A DNA stretch of 64,000 nucleotides from Alphaproteobacteria bacterium (GTDB taxonomy: Bacteria; Pseudomonadota; Alphaproteobacteria; Micropepsales; Micropepsaceae), in assembly GCA_017308475.1 (NCBI GenBank), contig JAFKEU010000005.1:248001-312000 (forward strand). The letters run 5' to 3'. The position numbers and the translations under genes are program-made. The notes below the pieces were generated by a model. That model was not told where the DNA came from. It saw only the letters and a list, made by a program, of their open reading frames with translations, and made no database searches. Shown here piece by piece: positions 9,301 through 18,058 of this stretch. The stretch's first letter is position 1. Each line of letters begins with the position of its first letter.

Positions 9301-9873
9301 GCTGTCCGCACCCGCCGCATGTCTCTCGGCTGGTCCCCGGAGACGGTGGCGGGCGGCGCCGCGGCGGCGGTCGAGACCGGGGTTCCGCAATTCATGATGT
9401 CGATGCTAATTCGTGCGGGCCTTCCGTCACGGCGGGCGGCCATGGCGGCGATCGAGGATGCCGAGCCTGTCTTCGTCACGCCCGCCGAGATGCGGGCTTG
9501 GCTGGAATCCGACGAGATCACGGCCTACACCGACGCTAACGACTGGCCCACACCCGACACAGCTTCGCTTTGGGCCCGATTTCGCACCGAGGCCCTCAGT
9601 GGCGGCATCCAGAAATGGGCGATCGAAAACTATAAGCGCCTTCTCGACATCCCGGCCGCGCCGCCTGCCGGCCTGTATCGTATTGTCACCGACGAGGGCG
9701 ACGGACGGACTTGGCTGGCGACGCCCGACTATAAGCGAGTCGCCGCATTCAGGAAGGCGGCTGTCGACCCCAAGCCCAGCCTCTTCTCTGGTAGACTACC
9801 CGGCAACACCAGGCTGGTGGAGGCCCTGCGTGTCGGTCGGGGAAAACTGCGCTGGCCGCAGGCCGATGCGTAA
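6367..9873 (+). CDS. hamB: Hachiman helicase HamB (SF2 DExH)
   Basis: The protein is 1168 residues, starting at a TTG (6367) inside the end of hamA. Helicase motifs appear in order: Walker A LPTSAGKT (about 313 to 320), Ia VTPLRALSAQ, II VLDEGH (about 414 to 419), III SAILPSGDEL, IV TLIFSTQ, V VIVASPTLSQGLNLN, VI NVAGRAGRAF (about 673 to 682). This is the Ski2-like layout of HamB. An N-terminal helical region of about 300 residues precedes the helicase core, as expected for HamA binding. A very acidic stretch near residues 774 to 797 forms a linker before the C-terminal domain. HamB senses damaged or phage-altered DNA and licenses HamA. The gene ends 137 bases from the convergent neighbouring operon. 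Confidence 0.9.
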   Translation: METIDELTAFLATATVDGILGRLLYRGAAWSLMREEGVLPPNAPPLGATIETDLAEHGFALLRGAMALRAQAGASDLTSKAFERAANAFEALVRNGDPEAPDRGFRRTIAATAYHLAGFSAVAYSLFNETADDLNASPGETAIRHLILRDLGQLRGFVREWLDDEAHGDEQIAAALGVEEPDVDEVLSTILNTTICRALAHFDFALETGEPEPIESARALLITAVSLADNAENVPLWWISNLCRHLIDDLWQHSLHQNLPTEPPEGTEEKYPDLRRLFISSLYARKNSEVELWPSQREAAQRSTDVTDDLVVALPTSAGKTRVAEIAALMTLSSARRVLIVTPLRALSAQTERSFRKTFAPLGFGVSSLYGASGLSAGDEDALRTREIIIATPEKLDFALRSDPSLIDDVGLIVLDEGHMIGPSEREIRYETLVQRLLRRADAGERRIVCLSAILPSGDELDDLTAWIRSDEPGEPVRSDWRPTRQRFGALTWRGKDALLRLDLDDDGPFLDKFVVQKPARGKEKKPYPRKNSHLALFAAWEFAGQGKRTLIFSTQANWVESYGKQVVDLCKRGYLDSLLDDEASIARALEVGKEWLGDGHPAVACLKAGVAIHHGRLPSPFLRELEALLSEGVLKVIVASPTLSQGLNLNAAVLLVPALYRASEKIKGEEFANVAGRAGRAFVDVEGLIVHVMFDKIDWRKKEWRKLVASAKARTLKSGLIQIVAEILERLSREGVLDRDDAWEYLANAREAWRSPEEEAAVAERLAAGPEYDGDGDDDEEDGGGDEEESIDEEPLSQIVERLDATVFGLIEALDADRADLPKLLDEALKGSLWARQIAREDEDIAPLHKKVFEARADLIWKSTTAQARRGHFAMGVGLEAGLTIDAMGDELAELLDRADGAALSGDIDELVDALGGLGERLLFMRPFIPDKANALPANWKAILRSWVAGEEVSKIGPQNMRAVEEAFTYRLVWALEAVRTRRMSLGWSPETVAGGAAAAVETGVPQFMMSMLIRAGLPSRRAAMAAIEDAEPVFVTPAEMRAWLESDEITAYTDANDWPTPDTASLWARFRTEALSGGIQKWAIENYKRLLDIPAAPPAGLYRIVTDEGDGRTWLATPDYKRVAAFRKAAVDPKPSLFSGRLPGNTRLVEALRVGRGKLRWPQADA

Positions 9874-10010
9874 AACTGCGTAACGGGGTGCAGCAGCCTA
9901 CCTCTATCCTTAGGCCCGCGACCGGACGCGTATCAATGGCGCAGCCGTCGTGCAACAGAAGGGCTCTGGCTGGCAGTGGTCACAGTACAGGTTTGTCGGC
10001 GATGCCCCGG

Positions 10011-12014
10011 TCAGTCGATACCAAGCTTATTGAAGAATATCTTGTTCCGCATTTCCGCGTCGCGGAGCAGTTTTGTCCAGCTGACCACCTCCATGTAGAG
10101 GCTGATGTTGCCGAACCAGTTGAACCATCCGAGTCCGTCAGGCATCGGGGTAAAGTTCTTCTCCTTTTGGAGCCAGTCTTTGACCTTTTTGGTCAGGTCG
10201 CAGACGACATAGCCGTAGAACGGCGTTGTGTCGTTGACGAGGATGTCGCGGCCGGTTGGGGTCTTAAACTTGCCCTCCCGGATTTGATTGACGTAGCGGA
10301 TGATCTGCTGAACCGGGTCTTCCCTGGAGGACGGGTCAGCAAAATCGTCCCGCTGGGGCTTCTTGAACTCGAAAATCGTGATGGGGTTGCTGGCTTCATT
10401 ATCGCCGCGATAGGCCACGCGGCGGTTATAGACGGTTATGTCCGTGCGATCCCCAGACGATTGAAGTGGTTTGTCAGACGAAACGTAGGACGTAAAATTC
10501 AGTCGCTCGTCCAGAATCCAAAGATTGTGCGCGTCGTAGTTCAGTTCCTCGGAATCCTTTTTGCGAGGCATGATGATGTCATGCACCTCGCCTTCGGATT
10601 TATGCTTTCCACCTGCTCCGATCTCTAGCGACTTGGAGAACAAATCAAGGACGCATTTGCGCATGGAAACATAATGAATCAGGTCGTTCTTGCTGTTATC
10701 GGAAATACTCTCGATCAACTGCGAGATTTTCTCGCCAAGCTCATCTGGGTTTTCCGAGTTCAGCAGCGCCGTGACCTGCGCTCGGGTCGTTATTTCCTTT
10801 TCAAATTTCTTCTTTTGGAGATGAAGCTCGATGTCCTGATTTGATGGCCTCATGGGTAAGGCGCTGAAGTCTACCTCTTTTGCAAGGATACGATGCCAGG
10901 GGGCGTCATTGGTTACGTACTCGGAGATGCGCACTTCCTTGCGCTTCTTCCTTTCGGCGATCTCCGCACCCACCACCGACTGCACGATCTCGGCGGCTTT
11001 CTGTTCGATGTCGTTCTGGGATATGCCGTTCAACAGGTCGGTGTCGGTTTGAAAGCGAAACTCGCCTCGTTCGAGGGACACGTTGTCGTTCAGGTAGTCG
11101 CCGAACACATAGGCTTTGATTACGAAGTTGCGGCCCTTAGCCAAATCCTGATCCGGCCCCGGCTCGAAAAACTCCTCCGCAAATTCGGGAATGTATGTTT
11201 CGAGTGGATTATCCGTCACTTCCCGCCGGTGCGCGACAAGGCTGACCTTGCTCTTTGCCGTTCGCGGCGCGAAGAATTTGAATACGCGGACCTGAAAGGT
11301 CTTTTCATCCTCATTCGCCGATAGCGAAAACGCGCCTTCGTTCACCTTCATTTCGACGATCTGACTGTTCTCCTTGCCCAGGTAATCATTGAGGGAGACG
11401 GTATCGGACGGCTTATTGGCGTCCCGGATCACCACGCGCGGGCAGGCGCGCTCCTTATCCACGAAATAGGGCAGAAGTCGTTCCACCACCACCCGGCTGA
11501 TCGTTTCCAGCTTCTTGTCAGGGAATTTTACCGACTTGATGCCGGAAATCTCGACGATCGCGCCGGTCGTCTGCGCATGAGACGGGCCTTCCTTTTCTTC
11601 AACGATGATGTCCTTGTCCAAACCCATCCTGAAAGAGCGATCACGGAAGGCGTCACCTTCGGTGAAGGTACTGGATACCTTCACCCGGTCGAAGTATTTC
11701 AGGCAGGTGAAGCGGCCAAAACCTTTGCCGCCGTCTGCAATCTTTTGTTCGGTGTAGAGGGTGTCGAAGGCGTCACGGTTGCTCTTGGTGAAGCCTATGC
11801 CGTTGTCCTTGACAACGAAGCCATCAACGTCCTCAAGGCGGTCGAGTACGTCGGCCTGTCCATTTCGGAGAACTTCGATTTCGACCAACCCGTTTGGTAT
11901 GCCCTTCGCGTCGATTGCCTGAATCGCATTTACGACCAGCTCGACCAGCGGCGTATAGATATTGGTGCCCGAACGGATGTTCTCGACCAGCCGCCTGACG
12001 TTGACATTGCTCAT
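10011..12014 (-). CDS. GHKL ATPase with C-terminal PD-(D/E)XK-like motif
   Basis: The protein is 667 residues. The N-terminal 200 residues are a GHKL (Hsp90/MutL/MORC-like) ATPase: the N box VELVVNAIQAID, the G1 box VKDNGIGF, and the G2 box GGKGFGRFTCL. A middle domain follows. Near residues 527 to 551, DITVYNRRVAYRG and ITIFEFKKPQ give the spaced D and E-x-K of a restriction-endonuclease-like fold. It is the last gene of a five-gene operon and its start overlaps the preceding GIY-YIG gene by four bases. GHKL ATPases linked to restriction-modification genes are known among bacterial MutL/MORC relatives. The nuclease assignment rests on the motif only. The visible base composition is lower in GC than in the chromosomal genes. 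Confidence 0.8.
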   Translation of the reverse strand: MSNVNVRRLVENIRSGTNIYTPLVELVVNAIQAIDAKGIPNGLVEIEVLRNGQADVLDRLEDVDGFVVKDNGIGFTKSNRDAFDTLYTEQKIADGGKGFGRFTCLKYFDRVKVSSTFTEGDAFRDRSFRMGLDKDIIVEEKEGPSHAQTTGAIVEISGIKSVKFPDKKLETISRVVVERLLPYFVDKERACPRVVIRDANKPSDTVSLNDYLGKENSQIVEMKVNEGAFSLSANEDEKTFQVRVFKFFAPRTAKSKVSLVAHRREVTDNPLETYIPEFAEEFFEPGPDQDLAKGRNFVIKAYVFGDYLNDNVSLERGEFRFQTDTDLLNGISQNDIEQKAAEIVQSVVGAEIAERKKRKEVRISEYVTNDAPWHRILAKEVDFSALPMRPSNQDIELHLQKKKFEKEITTRAQVTALLNSENPDELGEKISQLIESISDNSKNDLIHYVSMRKCVLDLFSKSLEIGAGGKHKSEGEVHDIIMPRKKDSEELNYDAHNLWILDERLNFTSYVSSDKPLQSSGDRTDITVYNRRVAYRGDNEASNPITIFEFKKPQRDDFADPSSREDPVQQIIRYVNQIREGKFKTPTGRDILVNDTTPFYGYVVCDLTKKVKDWLQKEKNFTPMPDGLGWFNWFGNISLYMEVVSWTKLLRDAEMRNKIFFNKLGID

Positions 12015-13234
12015 GCCAAGTCTCCCGGCACAGGCGGCATGCCACGCTTTACCAGGCGGGCGCTGTTCGGGTCATAGACGTAGCCAGTGATCGTGCCGTC
12101 CTTGATCTTTTCCACGGCGTCATCGATCACGAACAGCGGCACAAGGAACCATTCACGCGGTATGACGGGATTGCCAAACCTGTCCTTGATCTCGATGTCG
12201 AGCCGGGCTGGGTCGAAGATGCGGTGGATCAGGTTTTCGAGCTTGATGCGGCTGATGTTGAATAGCTTGTAAGTCGCCACAATCTCCACGTCCGCCAGCA
12301 GGAAGGTTGGGTCCAGCTTGGCGTTGGCAATGCGCTTGGCGACATCGCCGCCGGTGACGCCGATCTTGTGAACGAGGTCGCGGTTGGCGGCGACAATGGC
12401 GTTGTCCGATTGGCTGCGCAGGACATAAATGGCGCCGCTGGCGAGGTCGTCGGCTTCGCTTTCGCCGGCGAACAGCGGCCCGGCGCTAGGTTCTGACACG
12501 CGCCGGCTCACCTCGTCCTTGTAGAGGGCGCGTTGCAGAGAGCGGAGCAACAGATCGCTCTCGGTGGCGTTAGAATAGATGACACGAAGGCGGGCGTCGC
12601 TTTCGCCATTGGGTGCTTTGAAGGGTTCGCCGACTTCAGCGACGTAGGCGATCTGGCCGCCAAGGATGAAAAACTCATCGGCCTTGATGTCGGTTTTTAG
12701 GAAGCCGGCATCCTTGCGGATCGGCCGGGTGATGCGCACACCACTGTCGAGGTCGTTCTGAACGGCGGTAAACAGGGGCTTGAAGCGGTCAAAGTCCTCG
12801 CATCGTTCCCGGTTGGCGATTTCCTCGGCGGCGCGCTTTTCGGTAGTGGTGCGGACGTGGCGAAGATCGGTAATGTCTGTCGCGCCTGCCGCGCCCTCTA
12901 GCTCGGCGAGCAATTCATCGTCGTCCATTTCCTCCGCCGAAGCGGCAACCACATCCTCTGCACCCGCAAGCAAGCCTTGATGATCGAGCGGTGCAAGAAG
13001 AGAACGGCACTCCTCCAGCGCGCGTAAGCGATCGAGGCGGCTGGCGTAAAGCCGCTCGAAGATGTCACGCTCCTCTCCATGTTGCGGGGCGCGGCCATGC
13101 TGATCGGCGAAACGCTGAATTTCCTCGAAGCCCGCGATGATGCGTTCCTCGCGCGCGGAGCGTCCGCCCTTCTTTTCAGGCTGGGCGAAATCCGCGAGTT
13201 CGTCGCGCAGTTCATCAAGGTCGAGGTCACTCAT
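12011..13234 (-). CDS. GIY-YIG nuclease-family protein (T5orf172/MUG113 type)
   Basis: The protein is 407 residues, counted from the ATG at 13234, which overlaps the helicase stop by eight bases. Residues from about 265 to 345 carry a GIY-YIG-like domain: GAIYVLRSQSDN, then VHKIGVTGGDVAKRIANA with the expected arginine, then KLENLIHRIFD with the expected glutamate. The N-terminal part is helical and acidic and holds a segment (FADQHGRAPQ, 42 to 51) like the helicase-associated repeat. Catalytic residues appear intact, so it could cut DNA, but many family members have no tested activity. It sits between the helicase and the GHKL ATPase in one operon. Confidence 0.8.
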   Translation of the reverse strand: MSDLDLDELRDELADFAQPEKKGGRSAREERIIAGFEEIQRFADQHGRAPQHGEERDIFERLYASRLDRLRALEECRSLLAPLDHQGLLAGAEDVVAASAEEMDDDELLAELEGAAGATDITDLRHVRTTTEKRAAEEIANRERCEDFDRFKPLFTAVQNDLDSGVRITRPIRKDAGFLKTDIKADEFFILGGQIAYVAEVGEPFKAPNGESDARLRVIYSNATESDLLLRSLQRALYKDEVSRRVSEPSAGPLFAGESEADDLASGAIYVLRSQSDNAIVAANRDLVHKIGVTGGDVAKRIANAKLDPTFLLADVEIVATYKLFNISRIKLENLIHRIFDPARLDIEIKDRFGNPVIPREWFLVPLFVIDDAVEKIKDGTITGYVYDPNSARLVKRGMPPVPGDLA

Positions 13235-15284
13235 AGCGGCCCTCATCCTTGAAGCGCACGAAGGCGGCTGCGCCTTCGGCCAGCAGCTTTTCCCAGGCAT
13301 CGGTCGAGCTGATCGAGGGCAGTCGTCCGCGCTCCTTCTTAAACTTGACCGCGCGCACGGCGTAGTCCTTCGCCTCCTCCGGCGTCAGCGTGGTGCGCTT
13401 CGCGGCAATCGCGGCCTTCACCTGTTGCAGGCGTTCCTCGTTCATCGTTTTGGCGAGGATCGAATAGGCTTCCTTGAACGGGTTGATGCGGTCGATCAGG
13501 TCGATGTCGAGTTCGCGCATGTCCATCGCAAACTTGCGCACGCCGTCGATTAGGGCGGTGTTGGCGGTGGGTTCGCCGCTCACGCGATCAAGCATGGATT
13601 GCTTGGCCTGCTGCGTGATGTTGAGCGCGGCGATAGCGTGTTGGCGCACGGCCTCCTGGTCTTCGTCACTAAGCTCAGGATATTTGTCCTTCACGATCTT
13701 ACCCATGCGAACCTGCGTCAGTTCCTCGGGCACCAACTCGTCGTCGAACAGACCGCGCTCGATGGTCGTCTTGTCCTGCACGAAGGCAGCGATCACCTCG
13801 TTCAAATCCTGCTGACAGATACGCGCAGCCTCGTGACTCTTGGGCTCGACAAGGCCCTTGATCTCGAACTGGAAGACGCCACGTTCCTCGTTGAAGCCTA
13901 CATTGCATTTGCTCGGATCATAGCCGCCTTCGCCATAGTCGAAGCCTTCGGTCGGCCCACTCTGCGGATTCTTCGGCTTGAACTCGAAGCGCGGGGCAAG
14001 CACCTGCTCCATGAGGAGGCTGGCGGCGATGGCCTTCAACGTGTCGTTGACGGCCTCCGTCACGGCCTCCTCGGCGGCGTCGGGTTCGGCGATCAGGTTG
14101 GTGAAGCGCGCGCGGGTCTTGTTCGGCGCATCGCGGGTCGCGCGCCCGATGATCTGCACGATCTCGGTTAGGCTGGAGCGATAGCCCACCGTCAAAGCGT
14201 GCTCGCACCAAATCCAGTCGAAGCCTTCCTTGGCCATGCCGAGCGCGATGATGATGTCCACATGATCGCGGTTGTTCTTCTGCGCAGGGTCTTTCAGAGC
14301 CAGGGAAACGCGGTCACGCTTGTTCGCGTCGTCATCGACCAAATCGGCGATGCGCAGCGTCCGGCCGTCCGGTGTTTTGACAAGCTGGAAACCCGTGGCG
14401 GCATCGATGCCCTGCCAATCGCCGAGCGCACCGATGATATGTTCCACTTCTTTGATCTTGTCCTTCGTACTCTCGCGCGAATTGACGTTCGGAATGTGGA
14501 TGATGGTTTTCTCGGCGGGGTCGAGGACGGCGAGAATGTCGTCGGCATAAGAGCCGGAATAGAAGAAATAGCCGATGTCGAGCTGTTTCAGATATTCATA
14601 GCCGTTGAGCTGTTCGTAATAGGTGTAGGTGACGGACTCGAATTTCGCCTCGTCCTGTGGGGTCAACACCGGTACGGCGTCGCCACGGAAATACGAACCC
14701 GTCATCGCCACGATATGCGTTTTCTCGCGGGCGATCAGTTGGCCGAGATGCTGGCCGAGTTTGCTGTCGGGATCGGCCGAGACGTGATGGAACTCGTCTA
14801 CGGCAATGAGGCAGTCATCGAACGCCTCCACGCCGAACCTGTCTATGGCGAAGCGGAAGGTGGCGTGGGTGCAAACCAGCACCTTGTCGCCGCTACCTAA
14901 GAACACCTCGACGGAATTGACCTTGCCACCATTGTCACCGCCCGGCGCGTTACAGAGATTCCACTTCGGCTCGACATGCCAATCCGCCCAGAATCCATAC
15001 TTGGTCAACGGCTCGTCGTTGAAGCTCGCGCCGATGCTCTTTTCCGGCACGACGATGATGGCTTGCTTGAGCCCCTGGTTGGCGAGTTTGTCGAGCGCGA
15101 CGAACATAAGCGCGCGGCTCTTGCCGGAAGCCGGCGGCGACTTGATGAGAAGATATTGCTCGCCCCGCTTCTCATAGACGCGCTCCTGCATCGGCCTCAT
15201 GCCGAGAGCATTGGCCCTGGTCGAGCTGCCGTTGTGCGCATAGGTGACAGAGACGGAGGGGATGGATTTCTTCTCGTCGGTCAT
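13227..15284 (-). CDS. SF2 DEAD/DEAH helicase of a restriction-like system
   Basis: The protein is 685 residues. Walker A is PPASGKS (50 to 56), motif II is AVDEFHH (DEFH at 163 to 166), motif III is AMTGSYF, and motif VI is QIIGRATRD. This is the layout of type III/type I restriction-like translocases. The last 40 residues (FKKERGRLPS at 648 to 657 and what follows) resemble a helicase-associated repeat. Its start overlaps the methyltransferase stop by four bases and its stop overlaps the GIY-YIG start by eight. In the proposed system it would supply ATP-driven DNA translocation between the methyltransferase and the nucleases. Confidence 0.85.
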   Translation of the reverse strand: MTDEKKSIPSVSVTYAHNGSSTRANALGMRPMQERVYEKRGEQYLLIKSPPASGKSRALMFVALDKLANQGLKQAIIVVPEKSIGASFNDEPLTKYGFWADWHVEPKWNLCNAPGGDNGGKVNSVEVFLGSGDKVLVCTHATFRFAIDRFGVEAFDDCLIAVDEFHHVSADPDSKLGQHLGQLIAREKTHIVAMTGSYFRGDAVPVLTPQDEAKFESVTYTYYEQLNGYEYLKQLDIGYFFYSGSYADDILAVLDPAEKTIIHIPNVNSRESTKDKIKEVEHIIGALGDWQGIDAATGFQLVKTPDGRTLRIADLVDDDANKRDRVSLALKDPAQKNNRDHVDIIIALGMAKEGFDWIWCEHALTVGYRSSLTEIVQIIGRATRDAPNKTRARFTNLIAEPDAAEEAVTEAVNDTLKAIAASLLMEQVLAPRFEFKPKNPQSGPTEGFDYGEGGYDPSKCNVGFNEERGVFQFEIKGLVEPKSHEAARICQQDLNEVIAAFVQDKTTIERGLFDDELVPEELTQVRMGKIVKDKYPELSDEDQEAVRQHAIAALNITQQAKQSMLDRVSGEPTANTALIDGVRKFAMDMRELDIDLIDRINPFKEAYSILAKTMNEERLQQVKAAIAAKRTTLTPEEAKDYAVRAVKFKKERGRLPSISSTDAWEKLLAEGAAAFVRFKDEGRYE

Positions 15285-18058
15285 GCGCGCGCCCCCGCCT
15301 TGCGTTTTTTCGCCGCGCCTGGTGAGGCGGCCATCTTCGTGTAAAGGTCGAATAGCTTTTCCAGACGCTCGGTGTCGTTGCGGAACCGGCGGCCGATATA
15401 GATGCGCTCAAGCACCTCGTCGTTGCGCTCGTGCGCCTCGCGCAAATCGGCAGGCATGGCGTCGGGATCGTAGAGGTCGGCGATCGTCGCCGGGAAATGC
15501 GCCTCGCGCGCAAGCAGGATGTCCTCGGCGCTGCGTGTCAAGTCGGCCTTGTTCTTATCGGTGAGCGTCGGGACGGGAAACGTGTTCCAACCAAGAACAT
15601 TGGAATAGCGATAGCGCGTTTCGAGTTGACCGCAGGTAGTGGCGATCCAAATCAAATGCACGCGCGACGCAATCAAAGCGAGTTGCCACAGCGGAGCGTC
15701 GAACATGGCGAATGCCTCGCTTGACACCACATTCTCTACGCCGAGCAACCCCGCTGGGAGATATGGCCGCGATTCAGATGATGTTCTAGGCATTATAATA
15801 GTGTAGGCGCGAGCGCCCCGCATTTCCCTCATTTGGTGGGAGCGCACAGCCATTGCCCGCCCGCCGCTATCGGTGCTCTTGAGGCGCATGGCGCGAACAG
15901 CCTCGATGCGACTTTTGATGCCGGAGATACTCAACGCCTCCGAGAGCTTTCCATCCTCAATCCAGAGGCAAAACCGCTCAATATTGGATATAAACTCCTT
16001 TGAGCCATAAATTCGACGAACGAAGATGTGGCGTTGCGTATCGTCCAAATTCAACTCGACCAAATCCTGCCGAGAGAGCAGCAAATTCCCGCCGTCATAA
16101 GGCATATTGCCGAGGTCCATCGACGACAGCTCGCCCAGCGGCGTGGAGCGCTTTTCTACAACCACGTCCGCACCGCCAACCAAGTATGCATTTATGTTGG
16201 AGACCTCTTTGGAGAGCGTCTCGCCTTCGTCCGACAAAGAGAAAAGCTTTCGTGCAACCTTGGATTCTCTCGAAAGTCCGATAATTGCTACCGTGACTCC
16301 GGCGTTGTTGCTTGCGAGATTTGCCCACTTAAATGATGTATGCGCAAAGAAGATGCGATGACCCGTCGCAAAGATTAGAGGCCAGATGAGCGGCACTTGA
16401 TGACCTTGGCACAGGGAATTCGTGGTCACAAACGCGAAGGCGGAGTTAGCGCTGACGCCATATTCAGCCGCCTTCATGAACCAGCACCCCACATAGTCGA
16501 TGTAACCGTGTTTTACGCCTCGGCGACCAAAGACGAACTCCATGTCGTCGATTTCAAGTGGAGTCTTTTTGCCTTTCCCCGCATAGGGTGGATTTCCGCA
16601 AATGTAGGTCTCGCCGCCTTCGTTCTCGAAGTCGATTTGGGCTTGGTCGAGCGGCGTTTCGAGAAGGTCGTCGGAAACGAGCTTCACACCCGTTCCGGTC
16701 GGCGGGCATACGCTCAGCCAGTCGAGACGCAGGGCGTTACCACGCGTAATCCAGTTCTCTTTTGAGAGCGGCAGAAATTCATTCAACGCGAGTCGTTTGC
16801 CGCGATAGAGCACGTTGCATTGAAATTCGGCGATGATGAGCGCGAGGCGCGCGATCTCAGCGGGAAAGTCGCGCAACTCGATGCCCCGAAAGTTCGTGAG
16901 CGGAATTTCCGAGGGCCGATCAGCCTCGTCGCGCCTCTTGTTGATCTCGGCCTCGATTGCCCGCATTTCCTTGTAGGCGATGACAAGGAAGTTTCCGCTG
17001 CCGCACGCGGGGTCAAAGACCCTGATCTTGGACATACGCTTGCGGAGATTGAGCAACGTGCGGCCATTGTCGCCCACTTCCTCAAGCCGGGCGCGGAGGT
17101 CGTCGAGGAACAGCGGATTGAGCACTTTCAAAATATTCGGGACGCTGGTGTAGTGCATCCCGAGCGCGCCGCGTTCTTCGTCGTCGGCGACGGTCTGAAT
17201 CATCGACCCGAAAATGTCGGGGTTGATCTGCTTCCAATCGAGATTGCCGATGTGCAGAAGATAGGAACGCGCGATGCGGCTGAACCTCGGCACGTCCATG
17301 TTGCCCGAGAAGAGCCCGCCATTCACATAGGGAAAGGCGTCGGCCCAGCTTCGAATCTTCGCGGCGTCGCGTTCATCGATCTTGGTGTTCATGGCGAGGA
17401 ACAGTGCGCCGATCACCTCATGGGTGTTGGACGAATCCCGTTCGCTCATCTGTTCAACGGTGCTTGTGAACAGGCCCGTCTTTCTGAAAATGTCGGTATC
17501 TTCGGCGAAGAAGCAAAAGATCAGCCGCGCCATAAAATGATTCATGTCGTGGCGGCGCCCGGTTGCACCCCAATCGGGGTTATCCCTCAGAAGCTCGATA
17601 TAGAGGCGCTGAAGCCGCATCGCGGCGCGCGTGTCGAGTTCGTTCTCAACGATTTGCTGAGCGGTCGTGATGCCCGCCAGCGGTAGGAAAAAACCGAAAT
17701 GCTTGGCGAAGCCGCTATAGGTACAGGCGATGGTTTCGCCAGAGTCCAAATGCTCGGCTTCGAAATCCACGCCATCGGTGGCGAGAATGAAACGCGCCTT
17801 CGCCTTAGTCGTGGCCGGGCTTGACCGAAGCGCGGCCAGGGTTTTCGTCGCTTCGCCGGACGCGGCGACGGCAATATGGATGTGGTTGCGTTGCAAGACG
17901 CCGCCGAGATCGGACTTATTCGTCTCGCCAGCGCGCAGTTTCTTGATCGTGGTTTCCTTGTTGCCGAAGGCTTGCAGGAAGGCGAACGGGAACTCGCCGC
18001 CGTCGAACGGCAGCTCGGCAAGCGCCGATATGGCTTCCTCGATCTCGACGGCGTTCAT
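15281..18058 (-). CDS. MmeI-like class I SAM-dependent adenine DNA methyltransferase
   Basis: The protein is 925 residues. A helical region with LIFCFFAEDTDIF and GMHYTS (about 180 to 320) matches the MmeI helical spacer. The methyltransferase core has DPACGSGNF (about 350 to 358, SAM binding) and NPPYAGKG (about 487, N6-adenine catalysis). The C-terminal 350 residues should hold target recognition (MmeI_TRD and MmeI_C). True MmeI enzymes carry an N-terminal D...ExK nuclease. In the first 150 residues here I see no clear ExK motif (the strand reads FILATDGVDFEAEHLDSGE), so cutting may be done by partner proteins. It overlaps the HigA-like gene and the helicase by four bases each. Confidence 0.85.
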   Translation of the reverse strand: MNAVEIEEAISALAELPFDGGEFPFAFLQAFGNKETTIKKLRAGETNKSDLGGVLQRNHIHIAVAASGEATKTLAALRSSPATTKAKARFILATDGVDFEAEHLDSGETIACTYSGFAKHFGFFLPLAGITTAQQIVENELDTRAAMRLQRLYIELLRDNPDWGATGRRHDMNHFMARLIFCFFAEDTDIFRKTGLFTSTVEQMSERDSSNTHEVIGALFLAMNTKIDERDAAKIRSWADAFPYVNGGLFSGNMDVPRFSRIARSYLLHIGNLDWKQINPDIFGSMIQTVADDEERGALGMHYTSVPNILKVLNPLFLDDLRARLEEVGDNGRTLLNLRKRMSKIRVFDPACGSGNFLVIAYKEMRAIEAEINKRRDEADRPSEIPLTNFRGIELRDFPAEIARLALIIAEFQCNVLYRGKRLALNEFLPLSKENWITRGNALRLDWLSVCPPTGTGVKLVSDDLLETPLDQAQIDFENEGGETYICGNPPYAGKGKKTPLEIDDMEFVFGRRGVKHGYIDYVGCWFMKAAEYGVSANSAFAFVTTNSLCQGHQVPLIWPLIFATGHRIFFAHTSFKWANLASNNAGVTVAIIGLSRESKVARKLFSLSDEGETLSKEVSNINAYLVGGADVVVEKRSTPLGELSSMDLGNMPYDGGNLLLSRQDLVELNLDDTQRHIFVRRIYGSKEFISNIERFCLWIEDGKLSEALSISGIKSRIEAVRAMRLKSTDSGGRAMAVRSHQMREMRGARAYTIIMPRTSSESRPYLPAGLLGVENVVSSEAFAMFDAPLWQLALIASRVHLIWIATTCGQLETRYRYSNVLGWNTFPVPTLTDKNKADLTRSAEDILLAREAHFPATIADLYDPDAMPADLREAHERNDEVLERIYIGRRFRNDTERLEKLFDLYTKMAASPGAAKKRKAGARA

